Positions 17,352 through 27,171 of a stretch of DNA of 33,923 bases are shown here, one piece after another (positions within the stretch are counted from its first letter, which is position 1; every line of letters starts with the position of its first letter). The notes beneath the pieces were generated by a model. That model saw nothing but the letters and a program-made list of their open reading frames with translations. It ran no database searches and was not told the DNA's origin. This DNA is from Nocardia suismassiliense (GTDB lineage Bacteria; Actinomycetota; Actinomycetes; Mycobacteriales; Mycobacteriaceae): contig NZ_LT985361.1 of NCBI RefSeq assembly GCF_900269665.1, positions 749,427 to 783,349 of the forward strand, in the 5' to 3' direction. Made by a program: the position numbers and the translations under genes.

Positions 17352-20027
17352 ATGCTGTTCGCGATGCTGACCGACTCTCTACCCGCCGAGCTGTCCTCGT
17401 TCATCGGCCGGGCCGAGGAACTGGGCGCGATCAATGCCGCGGTCACCGCCGGTCAGGTGCTCACCCTGGTCGGCCCCGGCGGTGGCGGTAAGACGCGGCT
17501 GGCGCTGCGAGTGTGCCGCGATCTCCGTGCGGCGTGGCCGGACGGTGTGCGCTGGGTCGGGCTGGAGGACGAACACGACGACGCCGGCGTGGTCCACCGG
17601 GTAGCCGCCGCAGTCGAGGTGCTGCTGCCCGCCGGCGCCGATCCGGTGACGGCCTTGACGCATGGCATCGGCGATCGGGAAACCCTGCTGGCGTTGGACA
17701 ACTGCGAGCAGGTCAGCGCCGGCGCGGCGGCACTGGTCACCGCGCTGTTGACGCACTGCCCCCGGCTCGCTGTCCTAGCCACCAGTCGTGCCCCGCTCGG
17801 TGTGCCCGGCGAGCGGATCCGCCGGATACCCGCGCTCGGCTTGGCCGACGCGCTGGCACTGTTCCTGGATCGCGCACAGCTGGGCACGCCGAACACCGAG
17901 GCGCGCAACGCGGCCCGGCGCATCTGCGACCGGCTCGACCGCTTACCGCTCGCCCTCGAACTGGCGGCGGGCTGGGCAGGCACGTTGTCGCTGGACCAGC
18001 TCGCGAACTCACTGTGCGACCCGTACGCGGTGCTCGACGGCGGTGCCCGCACCGCGCCGTTCCGGCAGCGAACCCTCGCGGAGTCGATGCGCTGGAGCCA
18101 TGACCTGCTCGACGACGACGAACGGGTGCTGTTCCGCAGGCTCGGCGTGTTCGAGCCCGGGTTCACCGCGGCGGAGGTGACCGAGCTCGGCGGCACGCCC
18201 GCTGTGCTGCGTGCCCTGCGCGGGTTGATCGAGAAGTCGCTGCTCTCGGCGGACACCACCGGGGCGGTGGCGCGGTACCGAATGCTCGGTGTGGTCCGGG
18301 ATTACGCGCTGCGTCAGCTCGCCGAGGCGGGGGAGACCGACCTGTTCCGCAGACGCCACGCGGCGGTGTACGTCGTGCTGGTCGAGCGGGCCGAGGCGCT
18401 GCTCGTCTCCGACCAAGATGCCTGGCGGGCGCGAATCACGCTGGAGTTGCCGAACATTCGCGCGGCCATCGACTGGGGACTGAGCCAGGACGATCCGTCC
18501 GGTGGCCGCGAACTCGCCGCCGCGATGGCGTGGTTATGGCACCTGGAGCCGCGTGGCCTCGAGGGGGTTCGTGTCCTGCGATCGGCTGTCGACCGCGGCA
18601 ATGGGGCCCGCGACGCGCTACAGGCGCGGGTGCTGCTCGGGCTGGCGCTGGTGTGCGACACCGCCGTCTACGGCTTCGTCGGATACGAATCAGCGCGTGC
18701 GGCAGCGGAACTCGCCGACGAAGTCGGCGCGGCGGCAGTCGGTCGGCGAGCTCGGTCGTTGTGCGCGGTCGAGCAGCTTGGCATCGACCTGAACCAGGCA
18801 CAGGCCCTCGCGTCGGCGGTGCACCGGGACGCGCTGCGAGCAGGCGATGACTCCGTGGCCGATTCGACGCAGGCGCTGATCGGACTGATCCACCTTTTCC
18901 GCGACGAATACCGCACTGCCATCGAACAACTCGACCAGGCGCTCGTCGGTATGCGCCGCCGCAACGACCGCGGTTTCGCCTGTCACGCGCTGACCTGGCT
19001 GGCCACCGCGACCGCACGAACTGGTGAACTGTCGCGCGCCGCCGAGCTCGCCGAGACCGCGGTCGACACCGCGACACCACTGCACGACTTCCATCACGTG
19101 GGATCGGCTCGCGCGACGCTCGCCGAAATACGGGTGTGGCAGGGGCGTCTCGACGAGGCGGCCAGCGCCCTCGCGCCGATCGATCGGGTGCTCGACGGGG
19201 CCGACTCGCCTTTCGTGCCCGGGTGGGAGCGTGTGCACGGCATGCTGTCGCTCGCGGCGGGAAACTCAGCGCAGGCCATCGTGTGGTGCCGTCGCGAGGG
19301 TCGGATAGCCGGCGAAGCCGATGGCCCGCTCACGCCGTGGACGCAGGTGGTACTCGCCGCAGCACTGCGCGAACTCGGTGAATTCGCCGAGGCCGCAGCA
19401 CTTCTCGACGCATTGGTCGCTGGTCCGCTGGTCCGCGGGCTGCCGTCGGTGCACGCGGACGCGCTGGACCAGCAGGCATACCTGGTGCGCCCCAACGACA
19501 TCGAGCAAGCCTTGCGGCTGCACCACGAAGCGCTCCGTCTCCGCGTCGAGCACGAGCTGGTACTCGGATGCGTGGCGAGCCTGGAGGCACTGGCCGCGGT
19601 ACTCACCGTGCGCGGCACGGTGGAGACCGCGGGCGTCCTGCTCGGAGCCGCCGAACGCTCGCGAACCGAGATCGGATCGGCACCTGCGCGGTTCCTGGCC
19701 GAGGTGCACGCACAGCTGAGTTCCCGTGTGCGCGAACCGGACCTGACGGAATACCTCGACCGCGGCCGATCCATGGGCGTCGCGCAGGCCGTCGACTACG
19801 CGACCAAGGCGCGCGGCAAGCGCAACCGCCCGGACACCGGCTGGGCGAGCCTGACCCCCGCCGAGCGCTCCGTCGTCGACCTGGCCGTCTCGGGCATGTC
19901 GAATCCGGAGATCGCCACCCGCTTGTTCATCAGCCGTGGCACGGTCAAGACCCACCTCGCCCACGTCTACGCCAAGCTCGGCGTCGCCAACCGCACCGAG
20001 CTGGCCCGGCTCGACGGTCGCGGGTAA
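17352..20027 (+). CDS. NB-ARC/AAA-type ATPase with C-terminal LuxR HTH
   Basis: Large regulator of 891 residues. An N-terminal LPAELSSFIGRAEEL block leads into an NB-ARC-like ATPase with Walker A GPGGGGKT (41-48), Walker B LLALDNCEQ (~120), an ATSRAPLGVPGE sensor segment (~150) and an LPLALELAAGW (GLPLA-like) motif (~200). The middle ~400-830 is alanine/leucine-rich helical sequence typical of TPR-like repeats. The C terminus is a GerE/LuxR HTH (TPAERSVVDLAVSGMSNPEIATRL... through VYAKLGVANRTEL). Such proteins are ATP-dependent activators sensing an unknown signal through the repeats. I use ATG 17352; ATG 17364 is nearly equivalent, and upstream extension to 17229 is not domain-like. Divergent from reductase 3; one base separates it from the convergent yjbQ stop. 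Confidence 0.92.
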   Translation: MLFAMLTDSLPAELSSFIGRAEELGAINAAVTAGQVLTLVGPGGGGKTRLALRVCRDLRAAWPDGVRWVGLEDEHDDAGVVHRVAAAVEVLLPAGADPVTALTHGIGDRETLLALDNCEQVSAGAAALVTALLTHCPRLAVLATSRAPLGVPGERIRRIPALGLADALALFLDRAQLGTPNTEARNAARRICDRLDRLPLALELAAGWAGTLSLDQLANSLCDPYAVLDGGARTAPFRQRTLAESMRWSHDLLDDDERVLFRRLGVFEPGFTAAEVTELGGTPAVLRALRGLIEKSLLSADTTGAVARYRMLGVVRDYALRQLAEAGETDLFRRRHAAVYVVLVERAEALLVSDQDAWRARITLELPNIRAAIDWGLSQDDPSGGRELAAAMAWLWHLEPRGLEGVRVLRSAVDRGNGARDALQARVLLGLALVCDTAVYGFVGYESARAAAELADEVGAAAVGRRARSLCAVEQLGIDLNQAQALASAVHRDALRAGDDSVADSTQALIGLIHLFRDEYRTAIEQLDQALVGMRRRNDRGFACHALTWLATATARTGELSRAAELAETAVDTATPLHDFHHVGSARATLAEIRVWQGRLDEAASALAPIDRVLDGADSPFVPGWERVHGMLSLAAGNSAQAIVWCRREGRIAGEADGPLTPWTQVVLAAALRELGEFAEAAALLDALVAGPLVRGLPSVHADALDQQAYLVRPNDIEQALRLHHEALRLRVEHELVLGCVASLEALAAVLTVRGTVETAGVLLGAAERSRTEIGSAPARFLAEVHAQLSSRVREPDLTEYLDRGRSMGVAQAVDYATKARGKRNRPDTGWASLTPAERSVVDLAVSGMSNPEIATRLFISRGTVKTHLAHVYAKLGVANRTELARLDGRG

Positions 20028-20028
20028 C

Positions 20029-20445
20029 TCAGCTCTCGCGCAGAAACGACAACCGCACCTGGCGATCGGGGTTGTCGACATTGAGGTCGACGAAGGCGAC
20101 GGACTGCCAAGTCCCGAGCGCCAGCTCGCCGCCGATCACCGGGATCGTCGCGTACGGCGCGATCATCGCGGGCATCACATGGGAGCGCCCGTGCCCGCGC
20201 GACCCGTGCGCGTGCCGCCAGCGATCGTCGGCGGGCAGCAGATCCCGCAGCGCCGCGAGCAGATCGTCGTCGCTGCGCGCGCCCAGCTCCATCACCGCCA
20301 GCCCGGCCGTCGCGTGCGGGACGAAGACATTCAGCAGCCCGTCACCGCCACCGGAGGCGTCGCGCACGAAGGACGCGCACTGCCCGGTGATGTCCTGCAC
20401 GACCTCGGTCCGTCCGGTGGTCACCGTGATTACCGTGCTCTTCAT
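20029..20445 (-). CDS. YjbQ/UPF0047 family protein
   Basis: Protein of 138 residues, the same length as E. coli YjbQ. The conserved blocks are VFVPHATAGLAVMELG near residue 46, the His-rich WRHAHGSRGHGRSHVMP near 80, and GTWQSVAFVDLN near 117. Family members form trimeric metal-binding barrels and are sometimes annotated secondary thiamine-phosphate synthase because of complementation in E. coli; the physiological role is uncertain. ATG 20445 is chosen for the exact family length; ATG 20463, directly following the upstream stop as TGAATG, would give translational coupling and six more residues. It lies downstream of the MarR gene and is probably co-transcribed. Confidence 0.88.
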   Translation of the reverse strand: MKSTVITVTTGRTEVVQDITGQCASFVRDASGGGDGLLNVFVPHATAGLAVMELGARSDDDLLAALRDLLPADDRWRHAHGSRGHGRSHVMPAMIAPYATIPVIGGELALGTWQSVAFVDLNVDNPDRQVRLSFLRES

Positions 20446-20463
20446 GACCCCATGGTGCGCCAT

Positions 20464-20946
20464 TCACTCGGTTTCGTCCGCGCGCAATGCCCGGGTCACC
20501 CGAAGTGAGGTCTCGTGCAGCCGGTTGAACAGTTCCAGGATCAGCTCCAGCTGATCCTCGGTGTAGTCGGCGGCCACCGTGCCGAACTCCTTGGCCAGCA
20601 GCTCATAGTGCGGCGCGATCTCGTCGATCCGCTCCTGCACCGGGGAGATGATCACCCGCCGCCGGTCCTGCCCGTCGTGTTCGCGGCGCACATAACCGGC
20701 CTTCAGTAGCCGGTCGATCATCCGGGTGATGGCACCGGTGGTCAGCCCGGCCGCCGCGGCCAATTCGCCTGCGGTGGCGGGCCCGCCGAGGCGCAGCATG
20801 TTCAAGCAGCGCAGATCCGTCACGTGCAGGTCCAAGCGATCCGCCACGGCCTGGTGCATCATCACCGCGTCGGTGGCGCTGCGCTGCGCGGCCAGCGTCA
20901 GCGCAGCACCCAACTCCACCCGCCGGGATTCGCCCTTCTTCGACAT
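20464..20946 (-). CDS. MarR-family transcriptional regulator
   Basis: Dimeric winged-helix regulator of 160 residues. Helices before the HTH (AQRSATDAVMMHQAVADRLDLHVTDLRCLNML), the HTH itself (TAGELAAAAGLTTGAITRMIDRL) and the arginine-rich wing (DGQDRRRVIISP) are clear; a C-terminal dimer helix contains DQLELILELFNRLHE. Start at ATG 20946 (MSKKGESRR); the longer frame to 20967 is unlikely. It is divergent from the SnoaL-like gene, with a promoter and dyad in the gap, and reads into yjbQ. Probably represses the SnoaL gene and itself; the ligand is unknown. Confidence 0.92.
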   Translation of the reverse strand: MSKKGESRRVELGAALTLAAQRSATDAVMMHQAVADRLDLHVTDLRCLNMLRLGGPATAGELAAAAGLTTGAITRMIDRLLKAGYVRREHDGQDRRRVIISPVQERIDEIAPHYELLAKEFGTVAADYTEDQLELILELFNRLHETSLRVTRALRADETE

Positions 20947-20949
20947 GGC

Positions 20950-20978
20950 TTGACACCTTAGCCTCACTCAGACAATAT
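20950..20978 (+). promoter_or_regulatory. Sigma-70-like promoter of the SnoaL-like gene
   Basis: TTGACA (20950-20955), a 17-base spacer and CAATAT (20973-20978) form a good -35/-10 pair reading toward the SnoaL-like gene, whose start is at 21043. Confidence 0.5.
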
Positions 20979-20997
20979 CTTACTAAATCAACTATTG
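20973..20997. promoter_or_regulatory. Candidate MarR operator
   Basis: CAATA (20973-20977) and TATTG (20993-20997) form an inverted repeat with a 15-base AT-rich spacer. The left arm overlaps the -10 of the SnoaL promoter, so binding by the divergent MarR protein would block it. Confidence 0.45.
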
Positions 20998-21042
20998 AGC
21001 CATGCAGTTGATGAGCAGATCAGATTTAACCGAGGGGTATCC

Positions 21043-21465
21043 ATGACCGCTGACCAGCACGCCGACGAAGCCGCCATCCGCGCCCTGTTCGAACGCCAAG
21101 CCGAGGCGTGGCACGACGGTGACGCCGCCGCCTTCGCCGCGCTGTTCACCGAGGACGCCGACTACGTCACCTGGTTCGGCACCCACACCAAGGGCAGGCG
21201 ACAAATCCACGAGACCCACATCCCGGTCCTGGAGAAGTACCTGAAGAACACTCGCCTCGACGGCGAGATCACCGGCCTCCGCTTCCTCACCCCTGACGTG
21301 GCATTGATCCACGCCAGGGGCGCAGTCCTCAAAGGCAACCGCCGCCGCAACCGCCGCAACACCAAAGTCCAGACCACAGTGGTCGTCCGCACCAACGGCG
21401 ACTGGCAGATCGCCGCCTTCCAGAACACCAAGTACCACTGGCTCTTCGCGAAGTTCGCCGGCTAG
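21043..21465 (+). CDS. SnoaL-like / SgcJ-EcaC-type NTF2-fold protein
   Basis: Protein of 140 residues with the cone-shaped NTF2/SnoaL-like fold. It begins ADQHADEAAIRALFERQAEAWHDGDAAAFAALFTEDADYVTWFGT, the characteristic helix pair followed by the first strand, and ends VVVRTNGDWQIAAFQNTKY, the usual strand pair. This matches the SgcJ/EcaC family, whose chemistry is mostly unknown; members occur both in polyketide pathways and as stand-alone genes. A lysine/arginine-rich strand (KGNRRRNRRNTKVQ) is unusual and could bind an anionic ligand. GAGGGG precedes the ATG at 21043. Divergent from, and probably controlled by, the MarR regulator. Confidence 0.85.
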   Translation: MTADQHADEAAIRALFERQAEAWHDGDAAAFAALFTEDADYVTWFGTHTKGRRQIHETHIPVLEKYLKNTRLDGEITGLRFLTPDVALIHARGAVLKGNRRRNRRNTKVQTTVVVRTNGDWQIAAFQNTKYHWLFAKFAG

Positions 21466-21587
21466 TCCGACCTGCGCGACAGCTCCTCCGCACCGGTCGG
21501 CTGAGGAGGCAGGGGGAATCGGCTGGGGCACGGCCGGTACGCTGGGTGGCTGTTAGCAGCTGGTAGTCGATCTTGGAGGACCCTGTC

Positions 21588-22853
21588 GTGGCTCTCGTTG
21601 TTCAGAAGTACGGAGGATCCTCGGTGGCTACCGCCGAGCGCATCCGGCGCGTCGCTGAACGGATCGTCGAGACCAAGAAGGCGGGCCACGACGTGGTGGT
21701 CGTCTGCTCGGCCATGGGCGACACCACCGACGAACTGCTCGACCTGGCCCAGCAGGTGGCGCCCGCGCCGCCGGCGCGGGAAATGGACATGCTGCTCACC
21801 TCGGGTGAGCGCATCTCCAACGCGCTGGTCGCCATGGCCATCCACTCGCTCGGTGCCGAGGCCCGCTCGTTCACCGGCTCGCAGGCGGGTGTGATCACCA
21901 CCGGCGCGCACGGCAACGCCAAGATCATCGACGTCACCCCGGGCCGGCTGCGGCAGGCGCTCGACGACGGGCAGATCGTGCTGGTCGCCGGCTTCCAGGG
22001 CGTCAGCCAGGACAGCAAGGACGTCACCACGCTCGGTCGCGGCGGCTCCGACACCACGGCGGTCGCGCTGGCCGCGGCGCTGGAGGCCGACGTCTGCGAG
22101 ATCTACACCGACGTGGACGGCGTCTTCACCGCCGACCCGCGGATCGTGCCGGACGCGCAGCGGCTCGAGCAGGTCTCCTACGAGGAGATGCTGGAACTCG
22201 CGGCCTGCGGCGCGAAGGTGCTGATGCTGCGCTGCGTCGAATACGCGCGCCGGTACAACGTGCCTGTGCATGTGCGCTCGTCCTATACCGACAAGCCGGG
22301 CACCTACGTTTACGGATCGATGGAGGACATCCCCTTGGAGCAAGCAATCCTCACGGGCGTCGCGCACGACCGCAGCGAGGCCAAGGTGACCGTGGTCGGG
22401 CTGCCCGATGTGCCCGGCTACGCCGCCAAGGTGTTCCGCGCGGTCGCCGATGCCGAGATCAATATCGACATGGTGCTGCAGAACATCTCCAAGATCGATA
22501 CCGGCAAGACCGACATCACCTTCACCCTGCCCAAGACCGACGGCGCGCGCGCCGTCGAGATGCTGACCAAGCAGCAGGACGAGATCGGCTTCTCGCAGGT
22601 GCTCTACGACGACCACATCGGCAAGGTGTCGCTGGTGGGCGCGGGCATGAAGAGCCACCCCGGCGTGACCGCCAAGTTCTGTGAGGCGCTGGCCGAGGCG
22701 GGCGTCAACATCGATCTCATCTCCACCTCCGAGATCCGGATCTCGGTGCTGGTCAAGGACACCGAACTGGACGAGGCCGTCAAGGTGCTGCACCGGGCCT
22801 TCGAGCTGGGCGGCGACGAGGTCGCCGTGGTGCACGCGGGAACGGGGCGTTAA
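21588..22853 (+). CDS. lysC: Aspartate kinase
   Basis: First enzyme of the aspartate pathway, phosphorylating aspartate on the route to lysine, diaminopimelate, threonine and methionine. It has 421 residues: an amino-acid-kinase domain with KYGGSSVAT at 7-15, SGERIS, the GFQGV loop and [16 protein letters not shown] (~150-165), then two ACT domains (from ~265) that bind lysine/threonine. GTG 21588 has GGAGGA upstream. As in Corynebacterium and Mycobacterium, an internal in-frame ATG at 22320 (Met245, just before the ACT region) could yield a ~177-residue regulatory beta subunit. The stop is three bases before asd, so the two form an operon. Confidence 0.97.
   Translation: MALVVQKYGGSSVATAERIRRVAERIVETKKAGHDVVVVCSAMGDTTDELLDLAQQVAPAPPAREMDMLLTSGERISNALVAMAIHSLGAEARSFTGSQAGVITTGAHGNAKIIDVTPGRLRQALDDGQIVLVAGFQGVSQDSKDVTTLGRGGSDTTAVALAAALEADVCEIYTDVDGVFTADPRIVPDAQRLEQVSYEEMLELAACGAKVLMLRCVEYARRYNVPVHVRSSYTDKPGTYVYGSMEDIPLEQAILTGVAHDRSEAKVTVVGLPDVPGYAAKVFRAVADAEINIDMVLQNISKIDTGKTDITFTLPKTDGARAVEMLTKQQDEIGFSQVLYDDHIGKVSLVGAGMKSHPGVTAKFCEALAEAGVNIDLISTSEIRISVLVKDTELDEAVKVLHRAFELGGDEVAVVHAGTGR
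22320..22853 (+). CDS. Putative internal LysC beta subunit start
   Basis: The in-frame ATG at 22320 within lysC would give 177 residues covering both ACT domains. Corynebacterium glutamicum lysC makes a similar internal product (172 residues) that forms an alpha2beta2 enzyme with the full-length chain. No strong ribosome binding site is visible here, so this is an inference from family behaviour. Confidence 0.4.
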   Translation: MEDIPLEQAILTGVAHDRSEAKVTVVGLPDVPGYAAKVFRAVADAEINIDMVLQNISKIDTGKTDITFTLPKTDGARAVEMLTKQQDEIGFSQVLYDDHIGKVSLVGAGMKSHPGVTAKFCEALAEAGVNIDLISTSEIRISVLVKDTELDEAVKVLHRAFELGGDEVAVVHAGTGR

Positions 22854-23891
<1,038 letters not shown>

Positions 23892-23903
23892 GGCGTTGTC
23901 GAC

Positions 23904-23936
23904 ACGGCCGTGGATCCCCAGGGGATCCACGGCCGT
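23904..23936. terminator. Bidirectional terminator after asd
   Basis: ACGGCCGTGGATCCCC (23904-23919) and its exact complement (23921-23936) form a 14-16-bp stem with a minimal loop, followed by TTGTCGTTT. It sits between the convergent stops of asd and the GH3 gene and can end both transcripts. Confidence 0.88.
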
Positions 23937-23942
23937 TGTCGT

Positions 23943-26381
23943 TTACTGCGCTTCGTACCCGATGGCCAATGGCCGGTCGGCGTAGGAAGATCCTGCCTGG
24001 ATCTCGTAGGGGCCAGGCACCGAACGCCAGGCGTTGTCGTCCCAGATCTCGAAGGCGCGCTGCGGGATTCGGATCTCAGCGGTGACCAGTTCACTCGGAT
24101 CGGCCGCGACGCGGGCGAAGCCGGCCAGCCAGCGGGCCGGGCGCAGTACCGAATCCCCAACGGGGGCAAGGTAGACCTGCACGACTTCGGCGCCCCGGCG
24201 TGAACCGGTGTTGCGTAGGCGAACGGTCACCGTTGTCCCGTTGCGGTCGATCGACTCGTAATCCCATGTGGTGTAACCGAATCCGTGACCGAACGGGAAG
24301 GCCGGCGTGGTGCCTGCCCGCTCCCAGGCGCGGTAGCCGAGGAAAAGGTCTTCCCGATAGACGAGTTCGCCGTCGGTCGGGGTCACCTCCGAGACCGGGC
24401 AGTCGGCCAGCGCGACCGGCCAGGTGGTCGGCAACCGCCCGCCCGGCTCCGCGTCGCCGAGCAGTACCTCGGCCAGCGCTGCGCCACCCTGCTGGCCGGG
24501 GAACCAGCTCAACAGGATCGCGGCGACCTCGTCCCGCCACGGCATCTCCACCGGCGACCCGGCATTCACGACCACGACGGTGTTCGGGTTGGCCGCGGCC
24601 ACCCGGCTGACCAGTTCGTCCTGGCGGCCGGGCAGTTTCAGGCTCGTGCGATCGAAGCCCTCGGACTCGACCTGTTCGGTGGTGGCGACGACCACCACCG
24701 CCACATCGGCGGCGCGGGCCGCTTCGACGGCCTCGTCGATCAACTCGTCCGGATCACGACGGGGGTCGCCGTGCGCGAGGGTGAACAGGATCGCCTGGAT
24801 CGGCATGTCCGCGAACTTCATCGGGGTGTGCGTCATCGCCACCTCGACCGTCGTGCCCGCGGTCAGCTCGACCGTGCCGCGTTCTTTCGGCGTACCGAAG
24901 AACGCCTCGAACGGGTCTGCGCCGGTGAGGGTTTCGGCACCCTCGTACAGCACGGTGCCGTCGACCACGAGCCGGAAATCACCGACGCCCTTGGTACCGA
25001 ACGCGTGCGCGCCGGTTTCCTCCGGCGTGAAGGTGCCGCGGACCTCGACGGTGTGCAGCGCGTCGTAGTCGATACCGTCGGGCAGTTCGCCGAGCCAGTT
25101 GACCATGCCGTTGGGCAACGAGCTCTCGCCGAGCAGGGTGCCGTCGGCGTCGAAAACGCGGGCGTGCAGGTCGAATCCGCGGTCTGCGGCACCGAGGACG
25201 TCGCTCGGGGCGGCACCGACGGCGTAACTCAGTGCGCCCTCCGGCAATGCGGCGGTGAGGCCGTCGAGCGGCGACACCACGGATTCCGGGAAGACGGTGG
25301 CCGAGCCGCCGCCGAGGATGCGGGCATCCCGGGCGGCCAGACCGCTGAGCGCCACCTTCGTTCGTTTCCCGTCGAGGGGGAGGGCGGGGCGTTCGCCGAT
25401 CGTCTCATTGCGTACCAGAACGAAAGCCCGAGCAGCGATTTCGCGCGCCAACGCGACTCCGTCGATCTGCTCCGGCAGCGTGGTCACCGCAGGCTCGGCA
25501 CCTTCCAGCAGGCCGACGCGCGCCGCGAGCCGCAACACGTTGCGCACCGCCGCGTCCACCACGGACTCGTCGACCTCGCCGTTGCGCACCGCCGCGACGA
25601 GGGCGTCACCGTAGACGCCGCGTGGTCCCGGCATCGCGACATCCAGCCCGGCGGTGATCGCGGCGACCGTCGACCGCGCGGCCATCCAGTCGGAGACGAC
25701 GATGCCGTCGAAACCCCATTGCCCGCGCAGTATTCCGTTCAACAGCGCACCGTGCTCGGTCATCGTGGTGCCGTTGACCTGGTTGTAGGCGGCCATCACG
25801 CCCCACGGTCCGGCGTCGCGCACCATTGCCTCGAAGGGCGCGAGATACAGCTCGCGCAGCGCGCGTGCGGAGACCACATTGTTCACGGTGAAGCGTTCGG
25901 TCTCGGCATCGTTGGCGACGAAATGTTTGACGGTGGTGCCGATTCCGCCGTCCTGCACGCCGCTCACATAACCGGTACCGATGCGCCCGGTCAGGTACGG
26001 ATCCTCGGAGTAGCTCTCGAAATGCCGTCCACCCAGCGGTGATCTATGCAGATTGACGGTGGGCGCGAGCAGTACGTGCACCCCTTTGCGCCGCGCTTCC
26101 TGGGCGAGCAGCCGACCGGCCCGCCTGGCCAGTTCCGGGTCCCAGGTCGCGGCCAGCGCGGTCGGCGAGGGCAGCGCGATGGACGGGTCGTCGGCGGTCC
26201 ACCGCACGCCGCGCACCCCGATCGGACCGTCGGACATCACCAGTGACCGCAAACCGATCTCGGGCAGTGCGGGCAGCGACCACATGTCCTGGCCCATCAG
26301 CAGCCGGGCCTTGGCAGTCAGGTCGAGCTGGCCGAGGGCCGCCGTCACCGCTGCTTCCCGGGTTACGTCGCCTGGACTCAT
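23943..26381 (-). CDS. Glycoside hydrolase family 3 beta-glucosidase with PA14 insert
   Basis: Retaining beta-glycosidase of 812 residues without a signal peptide, so probably cytoplasmic. The TIM-barrel domain has LVMSDGPIGVR near 47, GRHFESYSEDPYL near 118, KHFVAND (152-158), and GFDGIVVSDWMA with nucleophile Asp231. The second domain carries the acid/base region VESEGFDRTSLKLPGRQ. Between them, about residues 400-540, sits a PA14-like beta domain as in fungal and bacterial GH3 enzymes of the bglX/PA14 type, and the C terminus is a fibronectin III-like domain. Natural substrates are probably beta-glucosides taken up by the cell. Upstream, a CACCTA/TAGGTG operator and a TetR gene on the same strand suggest local repression. 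Confidence 0.93.
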   Translation of the reverse strand: MSPGDVTREAAVTAALGQLDLTAKARLLMGQDMWSLPALPEIGLRSLVMSDGPIGVRGVRWTADDPSIALPSPTALAATWDPELARRAGRLLAQEARRKGVHVLLAPTVNLHRSPLGGRHFESYSEDPYLTGRIGTGYVSGVQDGGIGTTVKHFVANDAETERFTVNNVVSARALRELYLAPFEAMVRDAGPWGVMAAYNQVNGTTMTEHGALLNGILRGQWGFDGIVVSDWMAARSTVAAITAGLDVAMPGPRGVYGDALVAAVRNGEVDESVVDAAVRNVLRLAARVGLLEGAEPAVTTLPEQIDGVALAREIAARAFVLVRNETIGERPALPLDGKRTKVALSGLAARDARILGGGSATVFPESVVSPLDGLTAALPEGALSYAVGAAPSDVLGAADRGFDLHARVFDADGTLLGESSLPNGMVNWLGELPDGIDYDALHTVEVRGTFTPEETGAHAFGTKGVGDFRLVVDGTVLYEGAETLTGADPFEAFFGTPKERGTVELTAGTTVEVAMTHTPMKFADMPIQAILFTLAHGDPRRDPDELIDEAVEAARAADVAVVVVATTEQVESEGFDRTSLKLPGRQDELVSRVAAANPNTVVVVNAGSPVEMPWRDEVAAILLSWFPGQQGGAALAEVLLGDAEPGGRLPTTWPVALADCPVSEVTPTDGELVYREDLFLGYRAWERAGTTPAFPFGHGFGYTTWDYESIDRNGTTVTVRLRNTGSRRGAEVVQVYLAPVGDSVLRPARWLAGFARVAADPSELVTAEIRIPQRAFEIWDDNAWRSVPGPYEIQAGSSYADRPLAIGYEAQ

Positions 26382-26467
26382 GAGAACTCCTTGTCGGCCG
26401 ATGTCGTTGCGGACCTGGTTGACGCGTGCCGTGAGTCCGCGCGGGCGTCCGCAGGTTCCGCCGCACT

Positions 26468-26487
26468 CACCTAATCAATGGTAGGTG
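26468..26487. promoter_or_regulatory. Candidate operator of the GH3 gene
   Basis: CACCTA (26468-26473) and TAGGTG (26482-26487) form a perfect 6-bp inverted repeat with an 8-base spacer, in the 124-base gap between the GH3 gene and the upstream TetR gene. Spacing and symmetry suit a TetR dimer. Confidence 0.5.
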
Positions 26488-26505
26488 TCGTTACCGGCTC
26501 GTTAT

Positions 26506-27108
26506 CTATTTGGCGTCGGCACCCGGTTCGAGCAAAGCAACGAAGTTCCGGAACGCCGCACCCATATCGACCGATTCCGGGTCCAGCAACCACTGCGTCT
26601 GCAAACCATCCAGCACCGCGATCAGCAACGGTGCCACCTGCTCCGGCGTCCGCCCACCGGCCAACCGCTCCCCGAACTCCGCCCGCAGCAGCTCGGCCAG
26701 CCGCGCCCTGGCCTGCGCATACCGCTCGATGAAATACTCCCGAGCCGGATGCCCACCGGTCACGCTTTCACCCGCCAACGCGGTGAACGTCTGCACCACA
26801 CCCGGTCGCATCGCGTTGTACTCGACCAGCTGCTCGAGATGCGACAACCGCCAACTCTCCGACGGCCCCGCCAGAAATGCCGCGGTATCCCACCGATCCC
26901 GCTCCTCGAGCACCGCGACCAGCAGATGCTCCTTGCTCGGAAAATAGTGCAACAACCCAGGCTGCGTCAGCCCCACTCGCTCGGCCACCGCCCCCAGCGA
27001 CGCCCCGCGATACCCCCGCTCCGCGATCACCTCCCGCGCGGCATCGAGGATCTCCGCCCGGCGCCGATCCGCCTGCCCCGCACGCCCACCTCGTTGTTCC
27101 TGCGTCAC
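26506..27108 (-). CDS. TetR-family regulator adjacent to GH3
   Basis: Regulator of 200 residues with a TetR HTH (RRAEILDAAREVIAERGYRGASLGAVAERVGLTQPGLLHYFPSKEHLL) at ~16-62 and a C-terminal helical ligand domain containing the FTALAGESVTGGHPAREYFIERYAQ segment. It starts at ATG 27108. It lies directly upstream of the GH3 beta-glucosidase on the same strand, with an inverted repeat in the gap, so it probably represses that gene in the absence of a sugar-derived signal. That role is inferred from position. Confidence 0.92.
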   Translation of the reverse strand: MTQEQRGGRAGQADRRRAEILDAAREVIAERGYRGASLGAVAERVGLTQPGLLHYFPSKEHLLVAVLEERDRWDTAAFLAGPSESWRLSHLEQLVEYNAMRPGVVQTFTALAGESVTGGHPAREYFIERYAQARARLAELLRAEFGERLAGGRTPEQVAPLLIAVLDGLQTQWLLDPESVDMGAAFRNFVALLEPGADAK

Positions 27109-27171
27109 GGGTCGAGCGTAGTTGCGTGTGATCCCGGACCGGCTCAGGTCATCGCCGACGAGGTGCTCGGC

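Noticed and set aside
17201..17446. N-terminal extension of the third reductase
   Set aside because: Covers the divergent promoter and lacks family-like residues; ATG 17200 with its ribosome binding site is better.
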